Below, one piece after another: positions 53,205 through 61,841 of a DNA stretch of 64,000 nucleotides. The notes below the pieces were generated by a model. It was given only the letters and a program-made list of their open reading frames with translations. It made no database searches and was not told the DNA's origin. The stretch spans positions 542,582-606,581 of the forward strand of contig CBDEUC010000001.1 in assembly GCA_965243105.1 (NCBI GenBank), written 5' to 3'. The first letter of the stretch is position 1. Every line of letters starts with the position of its first letter. The position numbers were made by a program, and so were the translations under genes. This DNA comes from WLWS01 sp965243105 (lineage in GTDB: Bacteria > Pseudomonadota > Gammaproteobacteria > Eutrophobiales > Eutrophobiaceae).

Positions 53205-55448
53205 ATGCGTACAGGATGTATGTTTTTCCTGCTTGGTGTTTTGCTGCTTTGCAGGCTCAGGGAATTGCCGCCGGGTTATATTGGTTTTTTTCTGCCTCTT
53301 GTTGTTCTAACCGGCTACCTGTCTTCACGATTACGACTCGCCTCGTATCTTGGTGCGGGGCTGCTGGTAGCACTTGTCCACGCCACGGCATCACTGTCGA
53401 ATGAACTGCCTTCTGTGCTCGAAGGACAGGATTTAATTATTGAAGGGGAGATTGCTTCGCTGCCAGTCCTTCATGCACGTAGCTGGCGTTTTGAGCTACA
53501 GGTAGATACGGCTAAGGGGGTGGACGCTATTTCTCATGATTTCAGGGGGAAAGTCAGGCTTAACTGGTTTGACAGGCGGCAGGTGCTACGGGTGGGCGAT
53601 CGCTGGAAATTGATGGTGAGACTGAAACGCCCCAGCGGCTTTTCAAACCCGGGCGGATTTGACTATGAAGGGTGGTTGTTCCGCAGGGGCATTCAGGCAA
53701 CGGGCTACGTAAAGACCGATACGGGGAATGAACTGCTAAGAAAGCAACGTGGGATAACACTGGGTACATTTCGCCAGGATCTACGAGATAAACTACTGGC
53801 ACTCGGCGCACACAGCGAACTGGGAGCGCTTTTACCCGCCCTGGTCACAGGCGACAGGAGCCAGGTATCCAGTGAAACCTGGCAGGTATTGAGGGCGACC
53901 GGCACCAGCCACCTGCTTGCCATTTCAGGATTACACATCGGCCTGGTTGCCGGATTTGGATTCCTGCTTTGCCGCTGGTGCTGGCCATTTAGCCGCTACC
54001 TTCCAGCTCCGATCGCTGCGACCCTGGCTTCTCTCCTGGTGGCCACGGGCTATGCTGCCATGGCAGGCTTTGCGGTGCCTACCCAGCGGGCTTTATTGAT
54101 GCTGGTCATTTATTCAGGAGCAAAGTTAATGGGTAAACAGGCGGAAGTCTCATGGATAATCTGCCTGGCCCTGTTTTTTGTCCTGTTGCTTGACCCATTC
54201 TCCAGCCAATCTGCAGGTTTCTGGCTTTCCTTTGGGGCAGTCAGCGTCATCCTGTTTGCAATGTCCTCGAGGGTTGCTACAAGTGGCCCCTGGTGGCGAT
54301 GGGGACGGGTGCAGCTTGTCGTGGCGACAGGACTCTTACCACTGCTGGTATCCTGGTTTAACCAGGTGCCTCTGTATGGATTTATTGCTAATACCCTCGC
54401 GGTGCCGTGGGTCAGTTTCACTACCGTCCCCCTGGTGCTGGCTGGAAGCCTGTTCGTGTTTGTGAACGAAAATACAGCCTCCGTTCTGCTTAATCTTGCA
54501 CTCGGCAGCCTGGAGATTTTATGGCCGCTGTTGCAGGGCATTGCCGACTTGCCCCTGCGTCGAATCGATTCGCCATCTCCCGGAATATTGCCGCTGGCAG
54601 TGGGTTTTTTCGGCGTCGGCTTGCTGTTACTGCCGGGTGGCCTGGCAGCCAGGCGTATTGGGTTGTTCTGGTTATTGCCGCTGGCCATGCCTTCAATCGC
54701 CAGTCCCGAATATGGCCAATTCAGGCTGCTTGTATTTGACGTGGGCCAGGGCACGGCTGCCATGGTGATGACCAGGCAACGGACTCTCCTTTTTGACACC
54801 GGACCGCGATTCAGCAGTCGTTTCGATGCCGGTAGCGGCGTCATATATCCCTATCTCAGGCGAAGCGGTGTGGATAGCGTGGATATGCTCGTGCAGAGCC
54901 ACGCAGATATTGACCACATCGGAGGGCTCGCTGCACTGGAAAAGCTGGTTGAGATAAAGGTTGTAAAGAGTAGTGTTCCGATTGAGTATGCAGGAGCGAC
55001 GCTCCAGCCCTGTGTTCGCGGTGATAACTGGCATTGGGACGGAGTTGACTTTCAAATTCTCCATCCTGGAAGAGATACACCATTCCAGGGTAATAATGCC
55101 TCCTGTGTTTTAAAAATTTCGAGTAAATTCGGTTCTGTTTTACTAAGCGGCGATATAGAACAGAAAGCAGAGAGAGCGCTTCTCAGGCATCAGCCGGGCA
55201 AACTGCGTTCCAGGGTACTGGTTGTACCACATCATGGTAGCCTGACGTCTTCGACAAGGGGCTTCATTCGGGCTGTCCGACCCGATATATCAATATTTAC
55301 CACGGGCTATCGAAATCGATTCCATTTCCCAAAACAGGAATTTGGTCGCCCGTACAGCGCTGATTTACTTGGTTTTTCCACTTCCTTTTTCACTCAAAAC
55401 CCCTTCTGGCGATTTGGTGGCTTGCTGGAGCATAAACCCTCTGCGTAA
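53205..55448 (+). CDS. comEC: ComEC/Rec2 DNA uptake channel, 3' end altered by an integrated element
   Basis: 747 aa. N-terminal membrane and OB-like part (DUF4131), competence domain (about 200-480; SHLLAISGLHIGLVAGFGF), and C-terminal metallo-beta-lactamase domain (about 505-720; VFDVGQGTA, SHADIDHIGG, LLSGDIEQ, VVPHHGS). It moves transforming DNA across the inner membrane. After GYRNRFHFPKQEF (around residue 708) the remaining ~30 residues no longer resemble the family tail, and the last 59 bp overlap the integrase gene. The element appears to have replaced the natural end; activity may be retained. Confidence 0.9.
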   Translation: MRTGCMFFLLGVLLLCRLRELPPGYIGFFLPLVVLTGYLSSRLRLASYLGAGLLVALVHATASLSNELPSVLEGQDLIIEGEIASLPVLHARSWRFELQVDTAKGVDAISHDFRGKVRLNWFDRRQVLRVGDRWKLMVRLKRPSGFSNPGGFDYEGWLFRRGIQATGYVKTDTGNELLRKQRGITLGTFRQDLRDKLLALGAHSELGALLPALVTGDRSQVSSETWQVLRATGTSHLLAISGLHIGLVAGFGFLLCRWCWPFSRYLPAPIAATLASLLVATGYAAMAGFAVPTQRALLMLVIYSGAKLMGKQAEVSWIICLALFFVLLLDPFSSQSAGFWLSFGAVSVILFAMSSRVATSGPWWRWGRVQLVVATGLLPLLVSWFNQVPLYGFIANTLAVPWVSFTTVPLVLAGSLFVFVNENTASVLLNLALGSLEILWPLLQGIADLPLRRIDSPSPGILPLAVGFFGVGLLLLPGGLAARRIGLFWLLPLAMPSIASPEYGQFRLLVFDVGQGTAAMVMTRQRTLLFDTGPRFSSRFDAGSGVIYPYLRRSGVDSVDMLVQSHADIDHIGGLAALEKLVEIKVVKSSVPIEYAGATLQPCVRGDNWHWDGVDFQILHPGRDTPFQGNNASCVLKISSKFGSVLLSGDIEQKAERALLRHQPGKLRSRVLVVPHHGSLTSSTRGFIRAVRPDISIFTTGYRNRFHFPKQEFGRPYSADLLGFSTSFFTQNPFWRFGGLLEHKPSA

Positions 55449-56361
55449 TCACCGTGTCAGAGTGCCTCAGTTGGGCTGACAGCGCCTCAATATCAACACC
55501 GCTATTCCGGCTTTTCGTTGCAAATGTGCGCCTTGCGTCCCTTGCCTGGATGCCGTTTCCCCTGTCCAGCCCAATCGCTTCTTGCGCCTTGTTAAAGGCT
55601 TTACGGAAGCTGTGATACTTGACCTTATTGCCGTTTGAATGAAAGACATAAGGGCCATTTACCGTTTTGCTCCTGTCAAGAATGATCGGTATTGCCTCCT
55701 TGGTTAGCACAATCGCCACAGGGCCGCCGCCGCGCATCTTTCCCGATTTGTGATCGGAATCATCAAACCAGATCAGTTTTTCTTCCCCGTCTATCCTGTC
55801 CCACGTAAGATTAAGGCACTCTCCTGGTCTTAACCCCGTCGCCAGCATAAACTGGAATATAGCGCGATAAGGCTCCATTAAAGCAACAATCAGGCGCTTC
55901 CGTTCATCCTCCTTGACCGTCCGTCTCCGTGGTGTCGTGGGAAGATCCCGCCCCATCTTCTCGAAAGGGTTTGGCAACTCCCAATCCATCCACATCTCCG
56001 CTTCCTGTATCGCTTTTGAGGCTTTGTTCATGTACTTTTTTACCGTGTCATTTGCCAAGGGTTTGCCTTTGTTGCCATCCCTTAGCAGGTATTCACGGAA
56101 CGTCCGTACATCTTCGCGGGTTAGTCGCTTTGGGTGATTGCCCCAGGTCAACACATTGTTTCTTGTCCTGAAGTAATTACCCATCTTGTTATAAATAACC
56201 CTATCCCTCTCCTGCGTGTTCCCTTGCTTTTTAATAAAGCCCTTGCTCTCCATGTACCACTTAAACACTACGGTTAGCTTCTTCTCCACTCGCAGACCTC
56301 CCCGAGGCCCACGGCTACCCTCCAGCAAGGTTACTAAATCCTCTATTTCGATGCTAGTCAT
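55390..56361 (-). CDS. int: Tyrosine recombinase / phage integrase
   Basis: 323 aa. N-terminal SAM-like core-binding domain (about 60-140), catalytic domain after ~160 with Arg in LATGLRPGECLNLTW, box II as RDARRTFA (the common His replaced by Arg), His in QLRHSDTV and nucleophile Tyr in QRVYAPAS. It ends inside comEC. Overlaps the small gene upstream by 8 bp. Expected to drive integration at the comEC 3' end. Confidence 0.92.
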   Translation of the reverse strand: MTSIEIEDLVTLLEGSRGPRGGLRVEKKLTVVFKWYMESKGFIKKQGNTQERDRVIYNKMGNYFRTRNNVLTWGNHPKRLTREDVRTFREYLLRDGNKGKPLANDTVKKYMNKASKAIQEAEMWMDWELPNPFEKMGRDLPTTPRRRTVKEDERKRLIVALMEPYRAIFQFMLATGLRPGECLNLTWDRIDGEEKLIWFDDSDHKSGKMRGGGPVAIVLTKEAIPIILDRSKTVNGPYVFHSNGNKVKYHSFRKAFNKAQEAIGLDRGNGIQARDARRTFATKSRNSGVDIEALSAQLRHSDTVITQRVYAPASHQIARRGFE

Positions 56362-56479
56362 GAACCTGCTCTCTATCCTTTCCTGGCGGGCTCATCTCGC
56401 ATTTATAACAATAAATACGCCAGTAACTAACGGGCTTACCGCATCGCCAGCATTGGAATAGGTGGATAATCTGCTCCAT
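56354..56479 (-). CDS. 41-aa Cys-rich small protein
   Basis: Begins MEQIIHLFQCWRCGK and has a second pair in YCYKCEM, so C-x2-C and C-x2-C motifs could bind one zinc. A ribosome site (GAGGATTGAGG) precedes it. Overlaps int by 8 bp. Its position next to int is where excisionases often lie, but it has no visible winged helix. Confidence 0.6.
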   Translation of the reverse strand: MEQIIHLFQCWRCGKPVSYWRIYCYKCEMSPPGKDREQVHD

Positions 56480-56481
56480 CC

Positions 56482-56697
56482 TCAATCCTCCGCGTGTTCG
56501 GGTTGATCGCCGTTAAGAATATCGTCTATTCCTTCCTTTGTGGGCCATGAACCATACTCAGTGATATGCTTTGAAGCCGCGAGGACGCGCTCGTCAACTT
56601 CAGTGAAATCCACAGAATCTGACCCGTTTTTCTTCGCAATCTCAATCTCCATGAGTAAACAGTAATCCCATAAAGTTGTGTTTTCGTCTTTGTGCAT
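56482..56697 (-). CDS. Hypothetical phage protein, 71 aa
   Basis: The start MHKDENTTLW is chosen for GGAGG about 8 bp upstream; the longer frame to 56793 overlaps the HNH gene. Acidic, soluble (SVDFTEVDERVLAASKH). No family recognised. Confidence 0.65.
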   Translation of the reverse strand: MHKDENTTLWDYCLLMEIEIAKKNGSDSVDFTEVDERVLAASKHITEYGSWPTKEGIDDILNGDQPEHAED

Positions 56698-56710
56698 CCT
56701 CAATCCTCCA

Positions 56711-57229
56711 TCAGCTTTGTAAGCATGGCTTGCCGTGGTTCGGGTGAAACCCGTATTTCTTTTCAGCCGCCTTTCTCGCCGCCACTGCATCATCTATGTT
56801 TCTAAAATACCCAAGCCTTTTTGACATTTTTCCTATTCTAATTTGGGCCACCCACCTTTTTTCTAGCTTGGCCCAATACACCCCGCAATATCCGCTTTTG
56901 TTGGTTGAGTACAGAGGCGAGTTTCTTTTGTTTTGCGATTCCGTGGTTTCCCTTAAATTAATCCATCTGTTGTCGTCTTTAATGTGATTAATGTGATCTA
57001 TAACTTTTTTAGGAAAAGAGCCGGTCATAGCCAAGAATGCAAGCCGGTGGGCAGAAATGCGCTTTCCTTTGTACGTTATCATTCTGTACCCCCTGTTATC
57101 TATTCCCCCCGCAACATCTCCCGCGCTCATCCTTCTGGTTGGCGATATTGTCCATATCATGTCACCAGTCTCAGGGTTATATAACAGCGGGAAGCCGGGC
57201 ACAGGGATGGTCTTTTGTTTTGGGGTCAC
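56711..57229 (-). CDS. HNH endonuclease with AP2-like DNA-binding tail
   Basis: 172 aa. N-terminal LLYNPETGDMIWTI and SAHRLAFLAMTG lead to the HNH core VIDHINHIKDDNRWINLRET, then an AP2-like region (GYCGVYWAKLEKRWVAQIRI, GYFRNIDDAVAARKAAEKKY). This is the usual free-standing homing endonuclease of phages. Related to 58161-58691, with which it shares the ending KKYGFHPNHG. Confidence 0.9.
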   Translation of the reverse strand: MTPKQKTIPVPGFPLLYNPETGDMIWTISPTRRMSAGDVAGGIDNRGYRMITYKGKRISAHRLAFLAMTGSFPKKVIDHINHIKDDNRWINLRETTESQNKRNSPLYSTNKSGYCGVYWAKLEKRWVAQIRIGKMSKRLGYFRNIDDAVAARKAAEKKYGFHPNHGKPCLQS

Positions 57230-57561
57230 ACTTCTTCTCCAGGTGGTTGTGGTTCTGGAATCGTCTGCACTGCGTTAATACACTCGGCCATGTAGCAACC
57301 AAGCGCATCAGGTCGGAATAGATAAATCCTGTCGTACCAGCATTTTCGGACGCTCCCTTTGTAGTGAATCCACACCCATCCTTTGTAGCCTGTCTTTTCA
57401 AATTCCTCAACACTCACCCACCTTGCGGCGCGATCTTCTTGGATCAAGCCCTTTATAAATCGCAATAGCGGCTGAACTGTTTGGGCATGGCCTCCCTTGC
57501 GCTGGAAAATTTCATGTATCCCTCTTTCAATCCGCTCATCGCTTATTCCTGGTTGGGTCAT
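57226..57561 (-). CDS. Hypothetical phage protein with ISDERI motif, 111 aa
   Basis: N-terminal GISDERIERGIHEIFQ, then RWVSVEEFEKTGYKGWVWIH, a WVSVEE-type segment seen in many phage proteins. No catalytic motif. ATGA overlaps on both sides. Confidence 0.7.
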   Translation of the reverse strand: MTQPGISDERIERGIHEIFQRKGGHAQTVQPLLRFIKGLIQEDRAARWVSVEEFEKTGYKGWVWIHYKGSVRKCWYDRIYLFRPDALGCYMAECINAVQTIPEPQPPGEEV

Positions 57562-57779
57562 TCAATATGCTCCGTGATTAGGTGTTGAATGATATGCTCC
57601 CTAACTTCGTCGGAAGGGCTGGAGAATTGACTCATATCCAGCGCATACAGCCAGCTTACAATGCGCTCGTTTTGATCTTTTCTGATCCGTTTCTCGGCCT
57701 CGGTTACTACGGTTGCCGCCTTAAAGTACCAATCATAAAAATCATTAACCCGCTTTTTGATTTCTGCATCTGTTTCCAT
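57558..57779 (-). CDS. Hypothetical phage protein, 73 aa
   Basis: Helical, charged (KKRVNDFYDWYFKAA, DEVREHIIQHLITEHIE). No family recognised. Adjoins the Lar-like gene without a gap and overlaps the next gene by 4 bp. Confidence 0.65.
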   Translation of the reverse strand: METDAEIKKRVNDFYDWYFKAATVVTEAEKRIRKDQNERIVSWLYALDMSQFSSPSDEVREHIIQHLITEHIE

Positions 57780-58118
57780 CTATCTCTCCTTTAGTGCGTC
57801 GGCGGCCAAACCTTTTAATCTGCCTGAGTGCGCATCTAATGGGCCATGAGCATATGCTATTTCCTCAAGCGCCTCCCTCAAGCGTTGGTTTTGGGTGTCA
57901 GTGGCGCGGGTGTTCCAATGATTTATAGCTTCTTCTTGGTAGTGCCACCAGCAAGTCTGCAAGCCGCAGATTTCACAACGAACTTGATAGCCGTGAGTCT
58001 GTGTTGCAACTTTTCGAGGGTATCTTTCACCGTAGTCTTGCCCTGCAAATATTTTACTATCGTAATGAAGAACCCCTGCGGCTTTACCGCACGACGGACA
58101 AGGCAACAGCTCACTCAT
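57780..58118 (-). CDS. Lar-like restriction alleviation protein
   Basis: 112 aa from ATG 58118. ELLPCPSCGKAAGV, then VRCEICGLQTCWWHYQEEAINHWN, the paired Cys knuckles and W-N ending of the Lar family. Lar modulates host type I restriction in some phages. The C-terminal half (LREALEEIAYAHGPL) is a common phage addition. Confidence 0.8.
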   Translation of the reverse strand: MSELLPCPSCGKAAGVLHYDSKIFAGQDYGERYPRKVATQTHGYQVRCEICGLQTCWWHYQEEAINHWNTRATDTQNQRLREALEEIAYAHGPLDAHSGRLKGLAADALKER

Positions 58119-58164
58119 TCTCCACCTCCAATAATTCCAAAGCAGCAAGGCAGATGGCGTTCAT
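58111..58164 (-). CDS. Possible 17-aa coupled mini-ORF
   Basis: Starts on the ATGA of the HNH stop and ends 8 bp into the Lar-like gene, so it fills the only gap between them. It may serve merely to carry ribosomes to the Lar-like start, whose GGAGG lies within it. Too short to judge as a protein. Confidence 0.3.
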   Translation of the reverse strand: MNAICLAALELLEVENE

Positions 58165-58691
58165 GCTGCATCCCTCCCATGATTCGGATGGAATCCGTAT
58201 TTCTTTTCAGCGGATTTTCGGGCACAACAAGCCTCGAATTTACCCTTAAAAGACCCGAGGTTTATATCTTGTTTTTTAACAACTATCCGGACTGACCAGG
58301 TTTTATCTCTCTCAGACCAATAAAGTCCATTTATTCCTGTTTTATTGTTTTTCTGTAGGCGCTTGTTTCGCTGGTTATCAATCCTCTTAACTTCCCGCAG
58401 GTTGTTCCATCTATTATCAGCCCTGTCGTGGTTAACGTGATCTACTTGGTGACCTGGAAGCGGGTATCTCCCTTTCATGAAAAGGAAAGCTAATACATGG
58501 GCATAATGACTTTTCCCGTTCGCCCATATCCTCACATATCCGATTTTCGAGACATTCCCCGCAATCTCGCCTTTCAGTGCGTTTGCACTGCGCTTCACCT
58601 TGTTGCGAAACTCGCCAGTTTCCGGATCATACGAAAGGACTTTAGCCAACTCCGCAAGCTGGTGTCTTTGTTTGTCGGTTAGTAGGCTCAT
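58161..58691 (-). CDS. HNH endonuclease with AP2-like tail, second copy
   Basis: 176 aa. VLSYDPETGEFRNKV, AHVLAFLFMKG, HNH core HQVDHVNHDRADNRWNNLRE, then AP2-like GLYWSERDKTWSVRIVVKK and the end KKYGFHPNHGRDAA. Paralog of 56711-57229. ATGA overlaps with its neighbours. Confidence 0.9.
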   Translation of the reverse strand: MSLLTDKQRHQLAELAKVLSYDPETGEFRNKVKRSANALKGEIAGNVSKIGYVRIWANGKSHYAHVLAFLFMKGRYPLPGHQVDHVNHDRADNRWNNLREVKRIDNQRNKRLQKNNKTGINGLYWSERDKTWSVRIVVKKQDINLGSFKGKFEACCARKSAEKKYGFHPNHGRDAA

Positions 58692-58780
58692 GGATAAAGC
58701 GCCCCTGCCAATATCGCAGCCGACACCATACCGAGAACAAACAGCAGTAGAACGAATAAATTGCCGCCGTTATTATCCAT
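58688..58780 (-). CDS. 30-aa single-span membrane peptide
   Basis: A short polar start is followed by one hydrophobic helix (LFVLLLFVLGMVSAAILAGA). It overlaps the HNH start by 4 bp (ATGA) and the gene before by 8 bp, so it sits in the coupled chain. Function unknown. Confidence 0.6.
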   Translation of the reverse strand: MDNNGGNLFVLLLFVLGMVSAAILAGALYP

Positions 58781-58958
58781 CCCGGCCAATCCTCTCAGCT
58801 ACCCACTCGCCCACTTCATCGACAAAATCATTCCTATCCCAATCCTCTCGCGCATAGCTGGCGTCAAAGAAATACCAAACGCTGCCAACGAACCAAACGG
58901 GGAACCACAAAAGGATCAAGACAATAATCATTAAAAAGGTTTTAAGGTTATCCATCAT
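58773..58958 (-). CDS. Small membrane protein, 61 aa
   Basis: A membrane helix (about 5-30, LMIIVLILLWFPVWFVGSVW) and an acidic tail (VDEVGEWVAERIG). Two adjacent ATGs are possible starts. No family recognised. Confidence 0.65.
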   Translation of the reverse strand: MMDNLKTFLMIIVLILLWFPVWFVGSVWYFFDASYAREDWDRNDFVDEVGEWVAERIGRDG

Positions 58959-59193
58959 CTCCCTCCTGCGCCTGGCGTAGTTGGTTTGCTAATTCTCGCA
59001 AATGTTCTTGGCGAATCATCGTCCTGTCGTCGCTACCATCCATTAAGCCGGCGTGATAAATGTACTCAGATGCAATCGCCTCTCGTTCTTCCTGTAGGAG
59101 TTCTTTTGCCATTTGCTGAATATCGCTATTGCAGGCCGGAGTAGTTTCAAGCATGGCTGTAACCTTCTCCGCTATCCTCTCGTCGCTAATCAC
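58948..59193 (-). CDS. Hypothetical phage protein with ISDERI motif, 81 aa
   Basis: MISDERIAEKVTAMLE at the N-terminus, then helical charged sequence (MAKELLQEEREAIASEYIYH). Shares the N-terminal module with 59190-59483 and 57226-57561. Confidence 0.68.
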   Translation of the reverse strand: MISDERIAEKVTAMLETTPACNSDIQQMAKELLQEEREAIASEYIYHAGLMDGSDDRTMIRQEHLRELANQLRQAQEGDDG

Positions 59194-59483
59194 GATTCCA
59201 CCTTCATTGGCTTAACTCCTTCCAGTTTTCCCATTAAGAGAAGGCAGCAATCCGAGTAAGGCATACATCCCTTTTTTTCATATTCTTTAGCCATATCTCT
59301 AAGCCAATGCCAAACCTGATTCCTTGCTATTCCGTTTTCATCTTTCCTGGTGAGTGCTTCGGTTTCGTTAACAGCAAGCCTTATTGCTTCGCTTATCATA
59401 TAAACATCATCGCCCTGTTCAGTCGGCTCAATCGACCTGGCAAATTTTATAGCTAACTGCTCGATTCTATCTTCGCTAATCAT
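59190..59483 (-). CDS. Hypothetical phage protein with ISEDRI motif, 97 aa
   Basis: MISEDRIEQLAIKFARSIEP, then EAIRLAVNETEALTR and CMPYSDCCLLLMGKL. ATGA overlaps on both sides. Function unknown. Confidence 0.68.
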   Translation of the reverse strand: MISEDRIEQLAIKFARSIEPTEQGDDVYMISEAIRLAVNETEALTRKDENGIARNQVWHWLRDMAKEYEKKGCMPYSDCCLLLMGKLEGVKPMKVES

Positions 59484-60373
59484 GATTCATCTCCTTGCAT
59501 TTCCCCGCGAATATGGACAGGGTGGCGCAAATCCTCTCCGCACTCCGCGCAAGCATCTGGGTTGTTACCAAAGCCGCCTTCCCATGACTGGCTAACGTGG
59601 TAGTGCTTTCCTTTCTCCCCATCATCCAGTCTGGCGAGGAATTGGTTTATCTCGTTCAGCAGATATTCGTAATCCTTAAACCTTTCCTTCCAGTAATCCG
59701 CAATGTCGCCATCATCTATAAATTTCTGGCATCTATCGGCATCCATAACAAAATGGACTCGACACTGCCTGAATAACCCCTCAGCCTCCTGCAACCGCGC
59801 CTCGGCTTCATAGAACTTTTGCGCCCATTCTTGCCGTTGGTTTTGTTGCTCCCGCATCATCTCCTTCATCTGGTCGTGCAGGTTTTTCCAGTTGTCTCTT
59901 TCTGCCTCGGCTTTTTCGGCTCTTTCTTTTTGCTTTAGTGCGAATACTTCACTGCTTATGAATTCGGCCTGCAACCGCTCATTCTCAGCAAGCAGAGTGT
60001 CTCGTTGGTCGCATATCCACTCAGCCAGAATCGAAAGTTCCGTGCCGTCCGCCGTTTCCCACTCAGAAACATCGAAGTTATATTCCGAAAGCAAGCCGCC
60101 AAGTTCGTCCATGAATTTGTTTAGGGTTAGTTGTTCGGCATCTTCGAGTTTGGCAAGCAGGGCATCTCTTTCGCCTTCAAGTCGCTCCGCAAGTTCTTTG
60201 TAGGTGTAGCCCTCTGGATTGCTTTCGACAGGCGGGTAGAAATAAACCAGTTCAGACAGGGCATCGTAGTCGGAGGCGCGAATCCAGTATCCATACTCAT
60301 TCTCAACAACGTCATTGGGGGCAACCCCTCCCACGTTTATTGCATACCGCTTAACCTTCGCTGCTTGTGTCAT
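59480..60373 (-). CDS. Coiled-coil phage protein, 297 aa
   Basis: ATG 60373 gives ATGA overlap with the gene before (GTG 60379 is a weaker start). N-terminal RYAINVGGVAPNDVVENEYG, then a long coiled coil (about 70-215, rich in Glu/Lys/Gln) and a C-terminal zinc-like end (H-x-H...CAECGEDLRHPVH). Phage proteins of this form are common; role unknown. Confidence 0.72.
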   Translation of the reverse strand: MTQAAKVKRYAINVGGVAPNDVVENEYGYWIRASDYDALSELVYFYPPVESNPEGYTYKELAERLEGERDALLAKLEDAEQLTLNKFMDELGGLLSEYNFDVSEWETADGTELSILAEWICDQRDTLLAENERLQAEFISSEVFALKQKERAEKAEAERDNWKNLHDQMKEMMREQQNQRQEWAQKFYEAEARLQEAEGLFRQCRVHFVMDADRCQKFIDDGDIADYWKERFKDYEYLLNEINQFLARLDDGEKGKHYHVSQSWEGGFGNNPDACAECGEDLRHPVHIRGEMQGDES

Positions 60374-60795
60374 GCCCACGCCCTCAAATATTCATTTGCC
60401 ATCTTAAATTGCTCAAAGCCTTTCCTTTCATCGGGCCAGGAAATCGGATCCCGCAAATTGCACAATCCCGCTTCCTTCCTTTCTCTGTGCCTCTTATGCC
60501 GACAGGGGTTACAGATTCGTTTCTGCTTTGCCCTCGGCCTCTCCCCGCACATATCGCATAAAGAGACTCCCGCAGGCGATTGGGGATCAAGGGGGAGAGT
60601 GGTGCCCACGGGAGTCATTGACTTGTTTTGATCGGATGGGTTGTTCCAGTTCAATCCTTTCCGAACATGGTATATACAGCCACTTGACACCCCGTAACGC
60701 TTGGCAAGATGGGTGCCCGGTTCATCGCTGGCGAGTATTTCCTCTACGTCTTGCGCCGAGAGTTTTGCTGACGGGTTATTCTCGCCTGTTCGCAT
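60370..60795 (-). CDS. HTH and zinc-finger-like phage protein
   Basis: 141 aa from ATG 60795, which overlaps the recT stop (TGATG). N-terminal helix-turn-helix of the HNH/NUMOD type (GENNPSAKLSAQDVEEIL, LAKRYGVSSGCIYHVRKG), then LCDMCGERPRAKQKRICNPC, a Cys-x2-Cys / Cys-x2-Cys pair with a basic tail. Likely DNA-binding; could be a regulator or broken homing endonuclease. Confidence 0.72.
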   Translation of the reverse strand: MRTGENNPSAKLSAQDVEEILASDEPGTHLAKRYGVSSGCIYHVRKGLNWNNPSDQNKSMTPVGTTLPLDPQSPAGVSLCDMCGERPRAKQKRICNPCRHKRHRERKEAGLCNLRDPISWPDERKGFEQFKMANEYLRAWA

Positions 60796-61841
60796 CATGC
60801 GGCCTTCATTATTTCGTCTACTGCTACCTGCTGAGCCGGAGCAAGTTTTGAGTTGATGTGCTGAAACGTCCACTTGCTGCAGTCCGCAAGAATCTCATAA
60901 GCCCCGCCATCGTCGCCGCCTTCGATCAACTCGATGACGTTATGCGTTGCCGACTCCAGTTGCATTTTCCCTTCCTGCATGTTGGCCTTGTTCTTCTCGC
61001 CCTGCTTCATCTTTTGACCCTTCTCGCCTTGAGGGAAGCAGAGCTTATTTAAAGCGGTTTGCGCTTCGTAGGAAAGGGAGTGGATCAAGCCCGCCAGGTT
61101 GAAGAAATCTTCCTCGTTTACGCATCGCTGATATTCTTCCAGTTCTTCCTTCGTGTAGTGCTGAGCGGGTTCCTCGATGCCTTCGTGTGAGTTAAGGACT
61201 TCGATTGCCTCGTCTATCCTTGCTTTGCCGTTGGATTGGGGCCATGACTTGCTTGCCCGCTTCACCAGTGTTTTTTTACGCATTTCATCAGGCCATTGCT
61301 GCCACGGCCCTGACTTCGCTTTACTGGTTGCCTGTACCTGCGCGAGTTCTTTGGCGGTCATGGTGTCGGTCATTACAGACCCATCCGGAAGCTTGGCGAT
61401 GCAATACCCGCCGACTAACTGCCCGCGATCTTCTGCGAATACATCGGCCTTATGATCCGGCTCTTTTCCAGACCCGTTCCACTGGAAATCATCCCGTTCA
61501 TATACAAGAACAGCCTTTGCCCACATAATCGCCCCGCAGTCCGTCGCCAGCTTCACAAGCCCTTTGTAGCTAATATCGAGGCAAATCTGATTGTCTCTCG
61601 GCACAAGGTAAGCATGGCCTTGAGCGGGGTTCAGGCTGATACCAATGGCGGCAACATTCAGGATTGCGCTTTTCACGCTTTCCTGATTCCTGCCCGCGAT
61701 GGACATTGAGTAATCATTCTTAGTTAATTGCTGTTTGGCGAACAGGCATTGTTGTGCGTACTCAACAGCGCCGTAAACATTCTGAACGTCAAACTTTGGC
61801 TTAACTTCCGCGAGAATTTGACTAAGTTGCTTCTCATTCAC
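60795..61841 (-). CDS. recT: RecT-family single-strand annealing protein
   Basis: 348 aa. GTG 61841 is the best start (AGGGAGGA 9 bp before). RecT core: NVYGAVEYAQQCLFAKQQLT, ILNVAAIGISLNPAQGHAYL, ICLDISYKGLVKLATDCGAI and MRKKTLVKRASKSWPQS. The C-terminal ~90 residues are an extension beyond usual RecT length. It pairs single strands during phage recombination; no partner exonuclease is visible. Confidence 0.93.
   Translation of the reverse strand: MNEKQLSQILAEVKPKFDVQNVYGAVEYAQQCLFAKQQLTKNDYSMSIAGRNQESVKSAILNVAAIGISLNPAQGHAYLVPRDNQICLDISYKGLVKLATDCGAIMWAKAVLVYERDDFQWNGSGKEPDHKADVFAEDRGQLVGGYCIAKLPDGSVMTDTMTAKELAQVQATSKAKSGPWQQWPDEMRKKTLVKRASKSWPQSNGKARIDEAIEVLNSHEGIEEPAQHYTKEELEEYQRCVNEEDFFNLAGLIHSLSYEAQTALNKLCFPQGEKGQKMKQGEKNKANMQEGKMQLESATHNVIELIEGGDDGGAYEILADCSKWTFQHINSKLAPAQQVAVDEIMKAA

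Noticed and set aside
53205..55448. comEC as a pseudogene
   Set aside because: All domains and metal motifs are present; only the last ~30 residues are unusual.
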